Shown one piece after another: positions 23,604 through 32,106 of a DNA stretch of 64,000 nucleotides. The notes beneath the pieces were generated by a model, which was not told the origin of the DNA, did no database searches, and saw only the letters and a list, made by a program, of their open reading frames with translations. Numbering within the stretch: the first letter of the stretch is position 1; every line of letters begins with the position of its first letter. A program made the position numbers and the translations under genes. Source of the DNA: Sphingobium sp. 15-1 (GTDB taxonomy: Bacteria > Pseudomonadota > Alphaproteobacteria > Sphingomonadales > Sphingomonadaceae); contig NZ_JABXJG010000003.1 of the NCBI RefSeq assembly GCF_013375535.1, forward strand, positions 248,001-312,000, in the 5' to 3' direction.

Positions 23604-24505
23604 CTGCCTTCATTGACGAGCATCGGGATGAGTATGGGGTCGAGCCGATCTGCCGGGTTCTGCCGATCGCCCCATCCACCTATCATGAACGTGTGGCATC
23701 GCGACGCGATCCCTCGCGCCTGTCACCACGTGTCCAGCGTGATGAGGCCATGAAGCCCGAGGTTCGGCGCGTGTTCGATGCCAACTTCAAGGTCTACGGC
23801 GTGCGCAAGGTGTGGCGGCAGATGCAGCGGGAGGGCTTTGATATTGCCCGCTGCACAGTGGAGCGGTTGATGCGTGATTTGGGCCTGCAGGGCGTGATCC
23901 GGGGCAAGCCGGTGAAGACGACGATCAGCGACAAGGCGGCTCCGTGTCCGCTCGATCAGGTCAACCGTCAGTTCCATGCGCCGGCACCGAACATGCTGTG
24001 GGTGTCGGACTTCACCTATGTCGCGACGTGGTCGGGGTTCGTCTACGTGGCCTTCGTGATCGACGTATACGCCCGCTATATTGTGGGCTGGCGGGTGAGC
24101 AGGACGGCCCATGCCAGCTTTGTGCTCGACGCCCTGGAGCAGGCAATCCATGATCGGCGACCAGTTCATCATGGCGGCCTGATCCACCACAGCGACCGCG
24201 GCAGCCAATATGTCTCGATCAAGTATACCGAGCGCCTTGCCGAGGCTGGGATCGAGCCATCGGTCGGGAGTGTGGGCGACAGTTATGACAACGCCTTGGC
24301 GGAGACCATCAACGGCCTTTACAAGGCCGAGGTGATCCACCGGCGAGGACCGTGGCGATCCTTTGAAGCCGTTGAATACGCCACTCTCGAATGGGTAGAC
24401 TGGTTCAACAACCGGCGGTTGCTCGCGCCCATTGGCAACATCCCGCCTGCCGAAGCCGAGGAGCGCTACTACGCCATGCTGGACGAAACACCCATGGCCG
24501 CATAA
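23600..24505 (+). CDS. IS3-family transposase OrfB
   Basis: 301 residues, full length. HTH_21 (VYGVRKVWRQMQREGFDIAR), then the rve core with D in WVSDFTYVATWSGFVYVAFV, D in IHHSDRGSQYVSIKYTERL, and E in YDNALAETINGLYKAEVI, ending with the usual WVDWFNNRRLLAPIGNIPPA. All catalytic residues are present. Confidence 0.92.
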   Translation: MTAFIDEHRDEYGVEPICRVLPIAPSTYHERVASRRDPSRLSPRVQRDEAMKPEVRRVFDANFKVYGVRKVWRQMQREGFDIARCTVERLMRDLGLQGVIRGKPVKTTISDKAAPCPLDQVNRQFHAPAPNMLWVSDFTYVATWSGFVYVAFVIDVYARYIVGWRVSRTAHASFVLDALEQAIHDRRPVHHGGLIHHSDRGSQYVSIKYTERLAEAGIEPSVGSVGDSYDNALAETINGLYKAEVIHRRGPWRSFEAVEYATLEWVDWFNNRRLLAPIGNIPPAEAEERYYAMLDETPMAA

Positions 24506-24544
24506 TTTAAACCAAATGGCCTCCGGCAATCCCGGGGCGGTTCA

Positions 24545-25080
24545 TGTCTGAACAGAACCGCTGGACCACAATGGGCGCGCGGATACTCATTTCACTCCCA
24601 TCGGACGACGGATCACGTATCTTCCATAAGCGCAGGTTATGGCATTAACAGAGGGCTAAAATCGACAGGGCAGGGGGCGCTTTCGGTGGTGTCGGTTTTA
24701 CCAATCTACTAACTCTCTGAGGGTTTCTGCGGTTTCTGCGGCGCCGCCATCACCAAACCCGTAGACTCCCGACAGAATACCAGTGGACTCGTTCCCACAC
24801 CCGCAAAGCGGCTGAATTCCGCCATTCCGGCAACATATGGCGCAGCAAATCAGTTGACCGCCGGCTGTTCGGGCGCCGCCGCCACCCAGGTCAGTCTCGG
24901 AGCCGTAGAGCGTTGACGTAATGCGATTCCCGTTGCCTTCGACGCCGTAACAGCGACCATTGAGATTTTGATTGTACGGGGGCAACCGCCAGTGTCAGCG
25001 TCTGTCGCGGCGCGGGCATCGGCAATCAACAGACTGGCCAGGTCGCGCGTCTTGCAATGGCCGACGGAAGCGGGCGATGC
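24545..25080. other. Non-coding stretch downstream of the FadH-like gene
   Basis: About 540 bases between the IS3 end and the flavoenzyme stop codon. The only notable frame is a minus-strand Cys/Gly-rich ORF, listed separately. No RNA, terminator or transposase piece was recognised. A 3-bp duplication shows that the IS3 inserted into this region. Confidence 0.4.
24698..24985 (-). CDS. Hypothetical Cys/Gly-rich small protein
   Basis: 95 codons on the same strand as, and about 95 bases after, the FadH-like gene. It encodes GGGGARTAGGQLICCAICCR and then LCGCGNESTGILSGVYGFGD. The clustered CC-x2-CC and C-G-C pattern is unusual and could bind metal, but no family is recognised. Start MPPYNQNLNG has no strong ribosome binding site. 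It may be a chance frame in GC-rich DNA. Confidence 0.25.
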   Translation of the reverse strand: MPPYNQNLNGRCYGVEGNGNRITSTLYGSETDLGGGGARTAGGQLICCAICCRNGGIQPLCGCGNESTGILSGVYGFGDGGAAETAETLRELVDW

Positions 25081-27156
25081 TCAGCGCGGGCGGGCCGCAG
25101 CGCGGGAGTCATGGATCGGCGAAACGAGGCCGGTAAAGGTCACGGTGCCTTCATAGATTGCACGCACGGCGTCGATCTCCCCGGCCCGCTTCGCACCACC
25201 GATGATCTCATAGCCGATCTTCACCCGATCCAGCTCGGCTGCCAGAGCGAGGTTCGATTCCTGCCCCGCGCACAGCACGATCGTATCGGCGGGAATGATC
25301 CGCTGCTCTCCTGCAACGCTGACATGCAGCCCTTGATCGTCGATCCTATCATAGCTGACGTCGGACCACATATGGACACCGCGCTCCTTCATGAGTTCGC
25401 GTCTGATCCATCCTGTGGTCCGTGCCAGCGACATTCCAAGCGTCGCGGTCGATCGCTGCAGCAGCCATACCTCACACTCCGTCCTTGACGGCCTGCGTTG
25501 CGTCAGCCCGCCCGAACTTTCCCCGCTGATGTCCACGCCCCATTCTTCGTAGAAGCGTGAAGTCTTTGTCTCGCCCGGATCCAACGCCCGCGAAGTCACG
25601 AATTTTGCGACGTCGAAACCGATGCCGCCCGCTCCTATGATGGCGATGCGTCGACCAGGGAGGCGCTTGCGGGCGATCAGTTCCGCGTAGGTCATGACTG
25701 AGCCGTGTCCGATCCCCGCGATGTCGGGGATCCTGGGGATCACTCCTGCAGCAATGAGGATCCTGTCATAGGCCTCGCTCTGGATTTGGTCGACCGAAGC
25801 GCGCGTGTTCAACCGCAGATCGACCCCCAGCAACTCAATCTGCTTCTTGTAGTAGCGGATCGTCTGCGAGAACTCCTCTTTGCCGGGAATGGCACTTGCA
25901 TAATTGAACTGTCCTCCAACGTCCGCGTCCGCTTCGAACAACGTCACACGATGGCCGCATTGTGCCGCGGTCACCGCCGCAGCGAGACCCGCAGGCCCCG
26001 CGCCGACAATGGCGACGCGCTGGGAAACAGCCTGAGGCCGGACCAGGATCTCACCTTCGCGGCAAGCGGCGGGATTGACCAGGCATGACGCGTGACGACC
26101 GGCAAGAGCCTCGTCCAGGCATGCCTGATTGCATGCGATGCACGTATTGATCTGATCGGCCTGCCCTGCGGCAGCCTTGTTGACGAAGTCCGCGTCAGCC
26201 AGAAATGGCCTGGCCATGGAAATCAGATCAACGGCCCCTGAAGCGAGTACCTCTTCGGCGACCGTCGGGTCATTGATGCGATTGCTTCCGATCACTGGAA
26301 TGTTGACGAATTCCTTCAGCCGGGCGGCGACGGAAATCCAGGCTCCGCGCGGTACAAGGGTCGCGATCGTCGGTACACGCGCCTCGTGCCATCCCACATA
26401 GACGTTCAACGCAGTGGCGCCCGCTGCCTCGACCGCTTTGGCCAGGCGGATGACCTCCCGCCACTCACTCCCCCCCTCAACCAGGTCCAGACCGGAAATG
26501 CGATAGATGATCGGATAGCCCGGTCCCACGGCTTTGCGGACACGCTCGACCAGTTCGATCGCGAACCGTTGTCGGTTCTCGACAGTGCCGCCCCACCGGT
26601 CGCTTCTCTGATTGCTGCGCAGGGCCGAGAACTGGTTTGGAAGATAGCCTTCCGCACCCATTAGCTCGACGGCATCGTAGCCAGCTTCAACACCCAGCAA
26701 GGTCGCATTCGCATAATCCTGCAACGTGCGCTGGATATCCTCCTCGCTCATTTCGCGAGAGACGACCGGTGAGATACGCGACTTCAACGCGGATGGTGCG
26801 AGTGCGGCGTCATGGCGAGCATAGCGCCCGGCGTGCAACAACTGCAACGCAATGCGCGAGCGGGCGTCGTGAACGGCGTTCGTCACCGCAAGGTGCTCGG
26901 GGATATGATCCCTCGAGTTGAGAAAGCCCGTATGCCTGCCGCTGTGCATCATTCCCTCGGGATTGGGGGAGATGCCGCCGGCAACGATCAAGCCGACGCC
27001 GCCGCGCGCTCGCGCGGCGTAGAAGGCAGCCAGCCCCTGCCGCCCTGACGGGGAGTCCTCGAGACCGGTGTGCATGGACCCCATGATGACGCGGTTCGCC
27101 AGCTCGAGTGAGCCCAGCTTGATCGGTGAAAGCATATTCGGAAAATGGACGGCCAT
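25081..27156 (-). CDS. NADH:flavin oxidoreductase / 2,4-dienoyl-CoA reductase family
   Basis: About 691 residues, the FadH/trimethylamine-dehydrogenase architecture. Residues 1-360 are an Old Yellow Enzyme FMN barrel (MLSPIKLGSLELANRVIMGS; substrate-loop LQLLHAGRYA). A [4Fe-4S] cluster motif follows, CIACNQACLDEALAGRHASC. Then comes an FAD domain (VAIVGAGPAGLAAAVTAAQ) with an inserted NAD(P) domain (IAIIGAGGIGFDVA). It reduces conjugated double bonds, for example of dienoyl-CoA, steroids or cyclic enones. ATG 27156 has AGAGGG about 7 bases upstream and aligns with family starts better than the ATG at 27222. It lies downstream of an acyl-CoA ligase remnant on the same strand, probably once its operon partner. 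Confidence 0.88.
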   Translation of the reverse strand: MAVHFPNMLSPIKLGSLELANRVIMGSMHTGLEDSPSGRQGLAAFYAARARGGVGLIVAGGISPNPEGMMHSGRHTGFLNSRDHIPEHLAVTNAVHDARSRIALQLLHAGRYARHDAALAPSALKSRISPVVSREMSEEDIQRTLQDYANATLLGVEAGYDAVELMGAEGYLPNQFSALRSNQRSDRWGGTVENRQRFAIELVERVRKAVGPGYPIIYRISGLDLVEGGSEWREVIRLAKAVEAAGATALNVYVGWHEARVPTIATLVPRGAWISVAARLKEFVNIPVIGSNRINDPTVAEEVLASGAVDLISMARPFLADADFVNKAAAGQADQINTCIACNQACLDEALAGRHASCLVNPAACREGEILVRPQAVSQRVAIVGAGPAGLAAAVTAAQCGHRVTLFEADADVGGQFNYASAIPGKEEFSQTIRYYKKQIELLGVDLRLNTRASVDQIQSEAYDRILIAAGVIPRIPDIAGIGHGSVMTYAELIARKRLPGRRIAIIGAGGIGFDVAKFVTSRALDPGETKTSRFYEEWGVDISGESSGGLTQRRPSRTECEVWLLQRSTATLGMSLARTTGWIRRELMKERGVHMWSDVSYDRIDDQGLHVSVAGEQRIIPADTIVLCAGQESNLALAAELDRVKIGYEIIGGAKRAGEIDAVRAIYEGTVTFTGLVSPIHDSRAAARPR

Positions 27157-27246
27157 CGATAATCCCTCTGCTGCCGGAAATCGGGCGGCAGCAAAGCGGT
27201 ACAAATCCGCGACAGGGATCACGCCCTTCTTTAGGAGGGTCGCAAG

Positions 27247-27418
27247 TCAGGCAGGGTGCTCGCGCGCGAATTGCTCGCGCAAGAAGGGCTTTGCCACTTT
27301 TCCGGATGCGGTCAGCGGCAAGGCATCCACTATTCGAACGAAGCCTGAACGCTTGAAACGGGCCAGCCGCCCTTCACAATAAGACAGGATCGCATCTTCC
27401 GCGATCACAGATCCCGGC
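27247..27418 (-). pseudogene. Acyl-CoA synthetase, C-terminal remnant
   Basis: The minus strand reads SVIAEDAILSYCEGRLARFK and then RIVDALPLTASGKVAKPFLR, ending FAREHPA. The P-L-T-x-S-G-K motif with the catalytic C-terminal Lys of AMP-forming ligases is clear. The frame is cut at about 27418 by IS66-type sequence, so more than 85 percent of the gene is missing. The FadH-like gene starts 91 bases after its stop. Confidence 0.8.
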
Positions 27419-27654
27419 TTGGTGCGCCCCTTAACGGTGATTTCGGGGCCGGAGCGGCGACGGGCGTGGACTGCGGAGCAGAAGGAAGCGCTGGTGTTGG
27501 CGGCTTGTGCTCCCGGGGCGGTGGTAGCGGATATTGCGCGGGCGGCGGACGTGCACCCGAGGCTGATCCACCGCTGGCGGCGGGAGGTAACGCAGAGGGT
27601 TGGTCCGTCGGGATCCGGAACGAACTTTGTGCCGGTGGTGATGAAGGATGATGC
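27419..27654 (+). pseudogene. IS66-family TnpA, N-terminal remnant
   Basis: MVRPLTVISGPERRRAWTAE begins an IS66 TnpA. The helix-turn-helix (VVADIARAADVHPRLIHRWR) and FVPVVMKDDAS follow. The frame then meets IS701-type sequence, with the TnpA C-terminus lost. A different IS66 relative from the one at 21755-22142. Confidence 0.72.
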
Positions 27655-28137
27655 CTCCGCTAAGGATTGCCGATGGTCATCGCCATCGCATGCTCGACGG
27701 CCGTGTCCAGGCCATGCTAGGTGATGAGGTCTGGCTTGCTGGAGAGCGACGTTCGACCGGTGAGCAAAAATACTACGTCTCAAATTTACCCGCTGACGCC
27801 ACCCTCAAAATGCTAGCTGCGACGATCAAGCGAGATGGATCTGCGAGCAAACACATCAGCAGCTCAAGGAAGAACTGGGCCTCGATCATTTCGAACGCCG
27901 CTCCTGGATTGGATTACATCGACACGCATTGATGACAATGATTGCCTACGCCTTCCTTCAATCCCGCCGCCTCAAAGCAGCGGGGCGGAAAAAAGAGTCG
28001 GGGGACCGCCCCCACAACCAAGCATGCCAGCGATCCGACAGGCGATTTTGGACATCTTCGTAAGACCTCCGCCTCTGCGGTGCCCCCATTGTGAGAAGCT
28101 CCTCGTGGAAAAGCCCGAGCAAAAAATGCCAAAGTAG
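27655..28137 (+). pseudogene. IS701-family transposase, C-terminal remnant
   Basis: GDEVWLAGERRSTGEQKYYV, then SNLPADATLKMLAATIK, matches the C-terminal part of IS701-type transposases. Two frame changes follow before EELGLDHFERRSWIGLHRHA, LMTMIAYAFLQSRRL and the tail GGPPPQPSMPAIRQAILD with a CPHCEKLL zinc-knuckle-like end and stop at 28137. Dead element piece. Confidence 0.7.
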
Positions 28138-28391
28138 TTCGGCACCAGCCTTTGGCTGACCCCCTTAACTGAAACTGGTCGGGCTGCGCTCCGCGCGATA
28201 TTATGTCGACGTCGTCAGCACGGAGGTTGCTTTTTGCTATGGTGCTGGAGAGCCCGTAAAGTAGTTTGGACCCGGGGCGCCTCGATCACCCCCATTGGCG
28301 CCAGGGAGCAGCCATGTTCCTGGAGCGCGTTCCTTAGAGTTCTTTTCGGTGAGGTCCCCACGCTGGCGGCACTGGTGAGAGGAGAGTCTCG
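28138..28391 (+). ncRNA. IS110 left non-coding end, candidate bridge/seek RNA
   Basis: 254 bases lie between the IS701 remnant and the intact IS110 transposase. In IS110-group elements the 5' non-coding end encodes a structured guide RNA that pairs with donor and target DNA. This stretch has no ORF and short self-complementary runs (GGCGCC at 28277 and 28299). The element's outer boundary is not visible, so RNA extent and loops are not assigned. Position and family knowledge are the only support. Confidence 0.3.
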
Positions 28392-29663
28392 ATGGAGATC
28401 ATGCACGAACGTGTCGCTGGTCTGGATGTACACAAAGCGATGATCGTGGGCTGTGTACGCCTGGCGTCGGAGGGCAAGACAAGCCGGGAATGCCAGTCCT
28501 TCGAGACCACGACGGCGGGCCTGTCGTCCTTGCTGGCGTGGCTGACGGACTCAGGCTGTAGCCATGTCGCGATGGAGGCGACCGGGGTCTACTGGAAGCC
28601 GGTGTGGAATATCCTGAGCGAGGGCCCCTTCGATCTGATCCTGGCCAATGCCGCGCACATCAAGAATGTTCCGGGCCGCAAGACCGACGTCAATGACGCG
28701 ACCTGGATTGCCGATCTGGTCGCCTGTGGCCTGATCCGGGCGAGCTTCGTTCCCGACCAGGCGACGCAGGAGCTGCGTTCGCTGATGCGCATGCGCAAGC
28801 AGCTGATCCAGGAGCAGACCCGCCACACCCAGCGGATCCAGAAGACGTTGGAAGAGGCCAATATCAAACTGGATTCGGTAATCAGCGACATCATGGGCGT
28901 GTCGGGCCGCCGGATGATCGAAGCGATGATCGCCGGGATCCGCAATCCGGCCAGGCTGGCGGCCCTGGCCGATGGACGGGTCAAGGCCACTCCCAAACAT
29001 CTGTATGATGCGCTGCATGGGCGGCTGACCGATCATCACTGTTTCATGCTCAGGCTCTACCTCGAGCAGTATGACGCGCTGGACAAGGCGATCATCGAGA
29101 TCGATCGGGCAGTTGATGCCGCAATCGCTGCCATGGACCAGCAGGTGGCGCCCGGGCGAGCCACCTTTCGATCCCTGATCCATCTTCTCAACACGATGCC
29201 GGGCATCAGCACCCTGTCGGCCACCAGCATCCTGGCGGAAACCGGCACCGACATGAGCCGCTTTGCCACCGCCGGGCATTTTGTCGCCTGGGCCGGGCTG
29301 TGTCCGGGGCAGAATGAGAGCGCCGGCAAGCGCAAATCCTCGCACCTGCGCAAGGGCGGGCGCTGGCTCAAGACCGTGCTGGTCCAATGCGCCTGGTCTG
29401 CCGTGAAAAAGAAAGACAGCTATTACAAGGCGCAGTTCAACCGCTTGCGCAGCCGGCGGGGTCCCAAGAAAGCGATCTGTGCGGTCGCCGCCGCCATGCT
29501 CACCGCGATCTGGCACATGCTCACAAACGGCGTCGTACATCAGGATCTTGGCATCGACCACTTCGACCGTCGCTCCGCCGAATGCAAAGCCAGGCGTCTG
29601 GTCGCCCAGCTCACCAAGCTTGGCTTCCAGGTCGAGCTTCAACCAATCGCAGAGGCCCCATGA
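28392..29663 (+). CDS. IS110-family transposase (DEDD recombinase)
   Basis: 423 residues, intact. N-terminal RuvC-like DEDD domain: D in VAGLDVHKAMIVG, E in VAMEATGVYWKPVW, and the pair in GRKTDVNDATWIADLVACGL. The C-terminal Transposase_20 domain includes MPGISTLSATSILAETGTDM and AGHFVAWAGLCPGQNESAGK, the latter containing the region of the catalytic Ser. GAGGAG 8 bases upstream supports ATG 28392. It uses an RNA guide to recombine a circular intermediate. The right end lies near 29690-29703, where an IS3 fragment starts. Confidence 0.92.
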   Translation: MEIMHERVAGLDVHKAMIVGCVRLASEGKTSRECQSFETTTAGLSSLLAWLTDSGCSHVAMEATGVYWKPVWNILSEGPFDLILANAAHIKNVPGRKTDVNDATWIADLVACGLIRASFVPDQATQELRSLMRMRKQLIQEQTRHTQRIQKTLEEANIKLDSVISDIMGVSGRRMIEAMIAGIRNPARLAALADGRVKATPKHLYDALHGRLTDHHCFMLRLYLEQYDALDKAIIEIDRAVDAAIAAMDQQVAPGRATFRSLIHLLNTMPGISTLSATSILAETGTDMSRFATAGHFVAWAGLCPGQNESAGKRKSSHLRKGGRWLKTVLVQCAWSAVKKKDSYYKAQFNRLRSRRGPKKAICAVAAAMLTAIWHMLTNGVVHQDLGIDHFDRRSAECKARRLVAQLTKLGFQVELQPIAEAP

Positions 29664-29689
29664 TCCACAGACAATCGGTTTTGTTTCTC

Positions 29690-29874
29690 CTTAGTGTTAG
29701 CTGCTTCACGCGCCGCAACTCGCCGACGCCCAGCCCGCCGTACACCTTTTTCCAACGGTTGAGCGTCTGCTCCAATATACCCATCGGAGGATCACCTTCG
29801 CCACCGGCGTGCCCGTCTCCGCCTGCTTCAATGCGAAGGCGACCTGCTCCTGAATGTACCTCGGCTTCTTCATG
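29690..29874 (-). pseudogene. IS3-family OrfA fragment
   Basis: Starts MKKPRYIQEQVAFALKQAET (IS407/IS2-type OrfA), shifts frame, continues QTLNRWKKVYGGLGVGELRR, then is cut by the IS110 right end. Only the helix-turn-helix part remains. From 29875 to 30070 nothing further is recognised. Confidence 0.65.
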
Positions 29875-30070
29875 TCCCAACTCCTCGCCCGCAAGCTTTA
29901 TAGCCCGCATTATTCGCGACGCGGGCTTTTCCGGCGATCCTCGATCTCGAGCCTCCACTTCGGCGTCATGAGGACGAGCGATCGCGGTGCGTCTTTTGCA
30001 TCGCGGTAGTTCGATAGGTTTGCGAGATTGAAGGACGGGGTTGATCGGCTCAGCGGCACGGCCGCAACGG

Positions 30071-30987
30071 TTATGTTGGGGCTTGTCTGAATGCGGCTGC
30101 GACGGCCCGGAACGTGTTGGCATCAGGGCAGGCTGACGCAAAGGCGATGCGGATGCGGGTGGTGGTCTCGATGACGCGGGCGGCGACCTTGAGAAGCCGC
30201 AGGCGCAGCGTGGCGAACTCGGCGACGGCGAGCGCGCTTGTCTTGGGGATGGCCTGCTGCATCCGCCAAATGAGCCAGTAGGCAGCGGTGTGGAGGATGA
30301 GCCGCATCTGATTGGCGTTGGCCGATCGGCACGAGGTGCGATCGCTGCTGAGCTGGGTCTTGTGCCGTTTGATCAGATTCTCGGCCTGGCCGCGGGCGCA
30401 GTAGAGCGTGTCGTAGATGTGCTCGGCGGAGCCCCCCGGCAGGGACGTGACGACATAGCGGATATCCATGCCCATGGTACTGGCTTCGATCCGGGCGACG
30501 ACGCGGCGCTTACACTTCCAGCTTTTCGCCCCATAGCGAATCTCGGCATAGCTGCGCAGGATAACCCGGTCTTGCTCGGCGCGCTTGACGGCGCAGGCAT
30601 CAGCGGCAGCGACAATGTCCGTATTGGCGCGCGCAGGGCGGCATTGGTGGGAAGGCCAAAGACATAATCGATGCCATGCGCCTCGCAGAAGGCCATGACC
30701 TCGGGCCGGCCATAATGCCCGTCGCCCCGGATGGTGATGTGCGTTTCGGGCCAATGGCGGCGGATATGCCGCACGAGACGCCGGATGTGCTCCGCAGCCT
30801 CCGCACCCGACGGCGTTTTGCCGGTGCGCAGCAGCATGGCGACCGGGCGTCCCGTTGCCGTATCGTAGACATGGATCGGCAGGAAACAGCGCTCGCCATG
30901 ATGACCATTCCAGAAGGATATTTGCTGATAGCCATGCACGACATCACATGTGTCGTCTATGTCCAGCGTCACCGCCGCGGGCACCTC
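30071..30987 (-). pseudogene. IS1380-family transposase, 5'-truncated and frameshifted
   Basis: From 30987 leftward on the minus strand: VTLDIDDTCDVVHGYQQISF, HGERCFLPIHVYDTATGRPV, ITIRGDGHYGRPEVMAFCEA. A one-base frame change near 30635 follows, then DIVAAADACAVKRAEQDRVI, and the C-terminus to FRAVAAAFRQAPT. The N-terminal third is missing, replaced exactly where the serine recombinase begins on the opposite strand. The IS4-like DDE core is therefore not expressed intact. Confidence 0.8.
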
Positions 30988-31864
30988 AGCATACGCACGG
31001 GTTTCCACGGACGAACAGAATACTGCGGCACAGAAGGATTCGCTGCGCGCTGCTGGCTGCGTCACCATTTTCGAGGGCAAGGCGAGCGGAGCGAGTCGGG
31101 AGCGACCACAGCTTGCGCGGGCGATTGCGCGGGCAGGGGAGGGCGACACGCTTCTGGTAGTCCGGATTGATCGCCTCGCGCGTTCGCTATCCCATCTGCT
31201 TGAGATTGTGGAGACGCTGCGAAAGAAGGGAGCCTATTTCCGTTCAATCAATGATCCGATCGACACCGCCAGCGCGCAAGGGATGCTCATGACACAGATG
31301 CTCGGTGCCTTCGCCGAGTTTGAGCGCGCGCTCGTCAGAGAGCGCACCCGAGCTGGCCTGAAGGCCGCGGTTGCCCGGGGAGCCAAGCTGGGTAATCCCA
31401 GAAAGCGCGCCCGTGATGCTCGCGCCATCGCTGATATTCGCTATGGCCACCGCGAACGCTACCTTAATGAACTGCTTGATGGCCGTCATCGCTGGCTACC
31501 AACGGTCGAGCGCCTGCGCCCGCATTTGCCCTGGAAGCTGGTGGTGCGGCAGTTGCAGGCGCTGCCGCCGCCAATGCGGTCCTTTTCCGAGCGGACGCTG
31601 GTGAAGGCGTGCCGGACCTTGGTGAAGGTCGGCTATGCCGATGCGGCCATCCTCGACAAGGCGGGCCGATTGCCGCCGGACACGCGGGTGGCGAGGCTGA
31701 TCGAGGACCGGGTTCGCACGCATCCCGATGCGACTTTGCGGGAACTCGCGACATGGCTTTCGCGCGATCTCCGGGAGCCCACGGCCCGCGGTGGTCTGTC
31801 ATGGGCACCCGAAGGCGTACGCCGGGAGAAGGAACGCGCGCGGCTCCTTGGGCTGTTGGAGTAG
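30950..31864 (+). CDS. Serine resolvase/invertase with chimeric N-terminus
   Basis: Tn3-type resolvase of about 290 residues from the conserved start. AYARVSTDEQNTAAQKDSLR carries the catalytic Ser, then LLVVRIDRLARSLSHLLEIV and QMLGAFAEFERALVRERTRA. The C-terminal region is longer than in Tn3 resolvase. The first 13 codons (MSSMSSVTAAGTS) come from the IS1380 sequence antisense to its transposase, so the natural N-terminus was replaced at about 30986 but the frame stayed open. A functional chimeric enzyme is possible. No tnpA or clear res site is adjacent. Confidence 0.78.
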   Translation: MSSMSSVTAAGTSAYARVSTDEQNTAAQKDSLRAAGCVTIFEGKASGASRERPQLARAIARAGEGDTLLVVRIDRLARSLSHLLEIVETLRKKGAYFRSINDPIDTASAQGMLMTQMLGAFAEFERALVRERTRAGLKAAVARGAKLGNPRKRARDARAIADIRYGHRERYLNELLDGRHRWLPTVERLRPHLPWKLVVRQLQALPPPMRSFSERTLVKACRTLVKVGYADAAILDKAGRLPPDTRVARLIEDRVRTHPDATLRELATWLSRDLREPTARGGLSWAPEGVRREKERARLLGLLE

Positions 31865-31998
31865 CGATAGAAACGGTGGGTCTGATGAGAGCGAAGTTAC
31901 AGGAGGGGAGGGAAGATGCCTTCTTATCGTTTGCTTTCACGATCAGTCCCGGTCTGTGGTGGAGTGTCAGCAATTGCTTGGAGACCAATTGGCAGAGC

Positions 31999-32106
31999 CG
32001 GCCAAGGGATCGGCCAAAAGACCGGCCAAATTTTTCTTACCCTATAGCTGTAACTACGGAAAATCAGATGATTGCGTAAATGTGTTTTTGCGCTAAGATC
32101 GGCCAA
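31999..32106 (+). repeat. Phased CGGCCAA repeats upstream of fic
   Basis: CGGCCAA occurs at 31999-32005, 32011-32017 and 32023-32029, exactly 12 bases apart, and once more at 32100-32106 overlapping the first base of the start codon. This is an array of candidate protein-binding sites that could couple expression of the Fic protein to its own regulator. Confidence 0.55.

Larger units (their letters stand above)
23224..24544 (+). mobile_element. Complete IS3-family element
   Basis: 1321 bp. The first 27 bases (beginning TGAACCGCCCCGGG) recur as an exact reverse complement at 24518-24544. TGT flanks both sides (23221-23223 and 24545-24547) as a 3-bp target duplication. It carries intact orfA and orfB overlapping by 4 bases and is likely active. 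Confidence 0.9.

Noticed and set aside
28551..29642. 363-codon minus-strand frame opposite the IS110 transposase
   Set aside because: Shadow frame; low-complexity composition and no recognisable motif, whereas the plus strand encodes all DEDD residues.
31997..32032. Replication origin iterons
   Set aside because: Only four short repeats, no rep gene or DnaA boxes nearby, and one repeat overlaps the fic start codon; regulatory sites are more likely.
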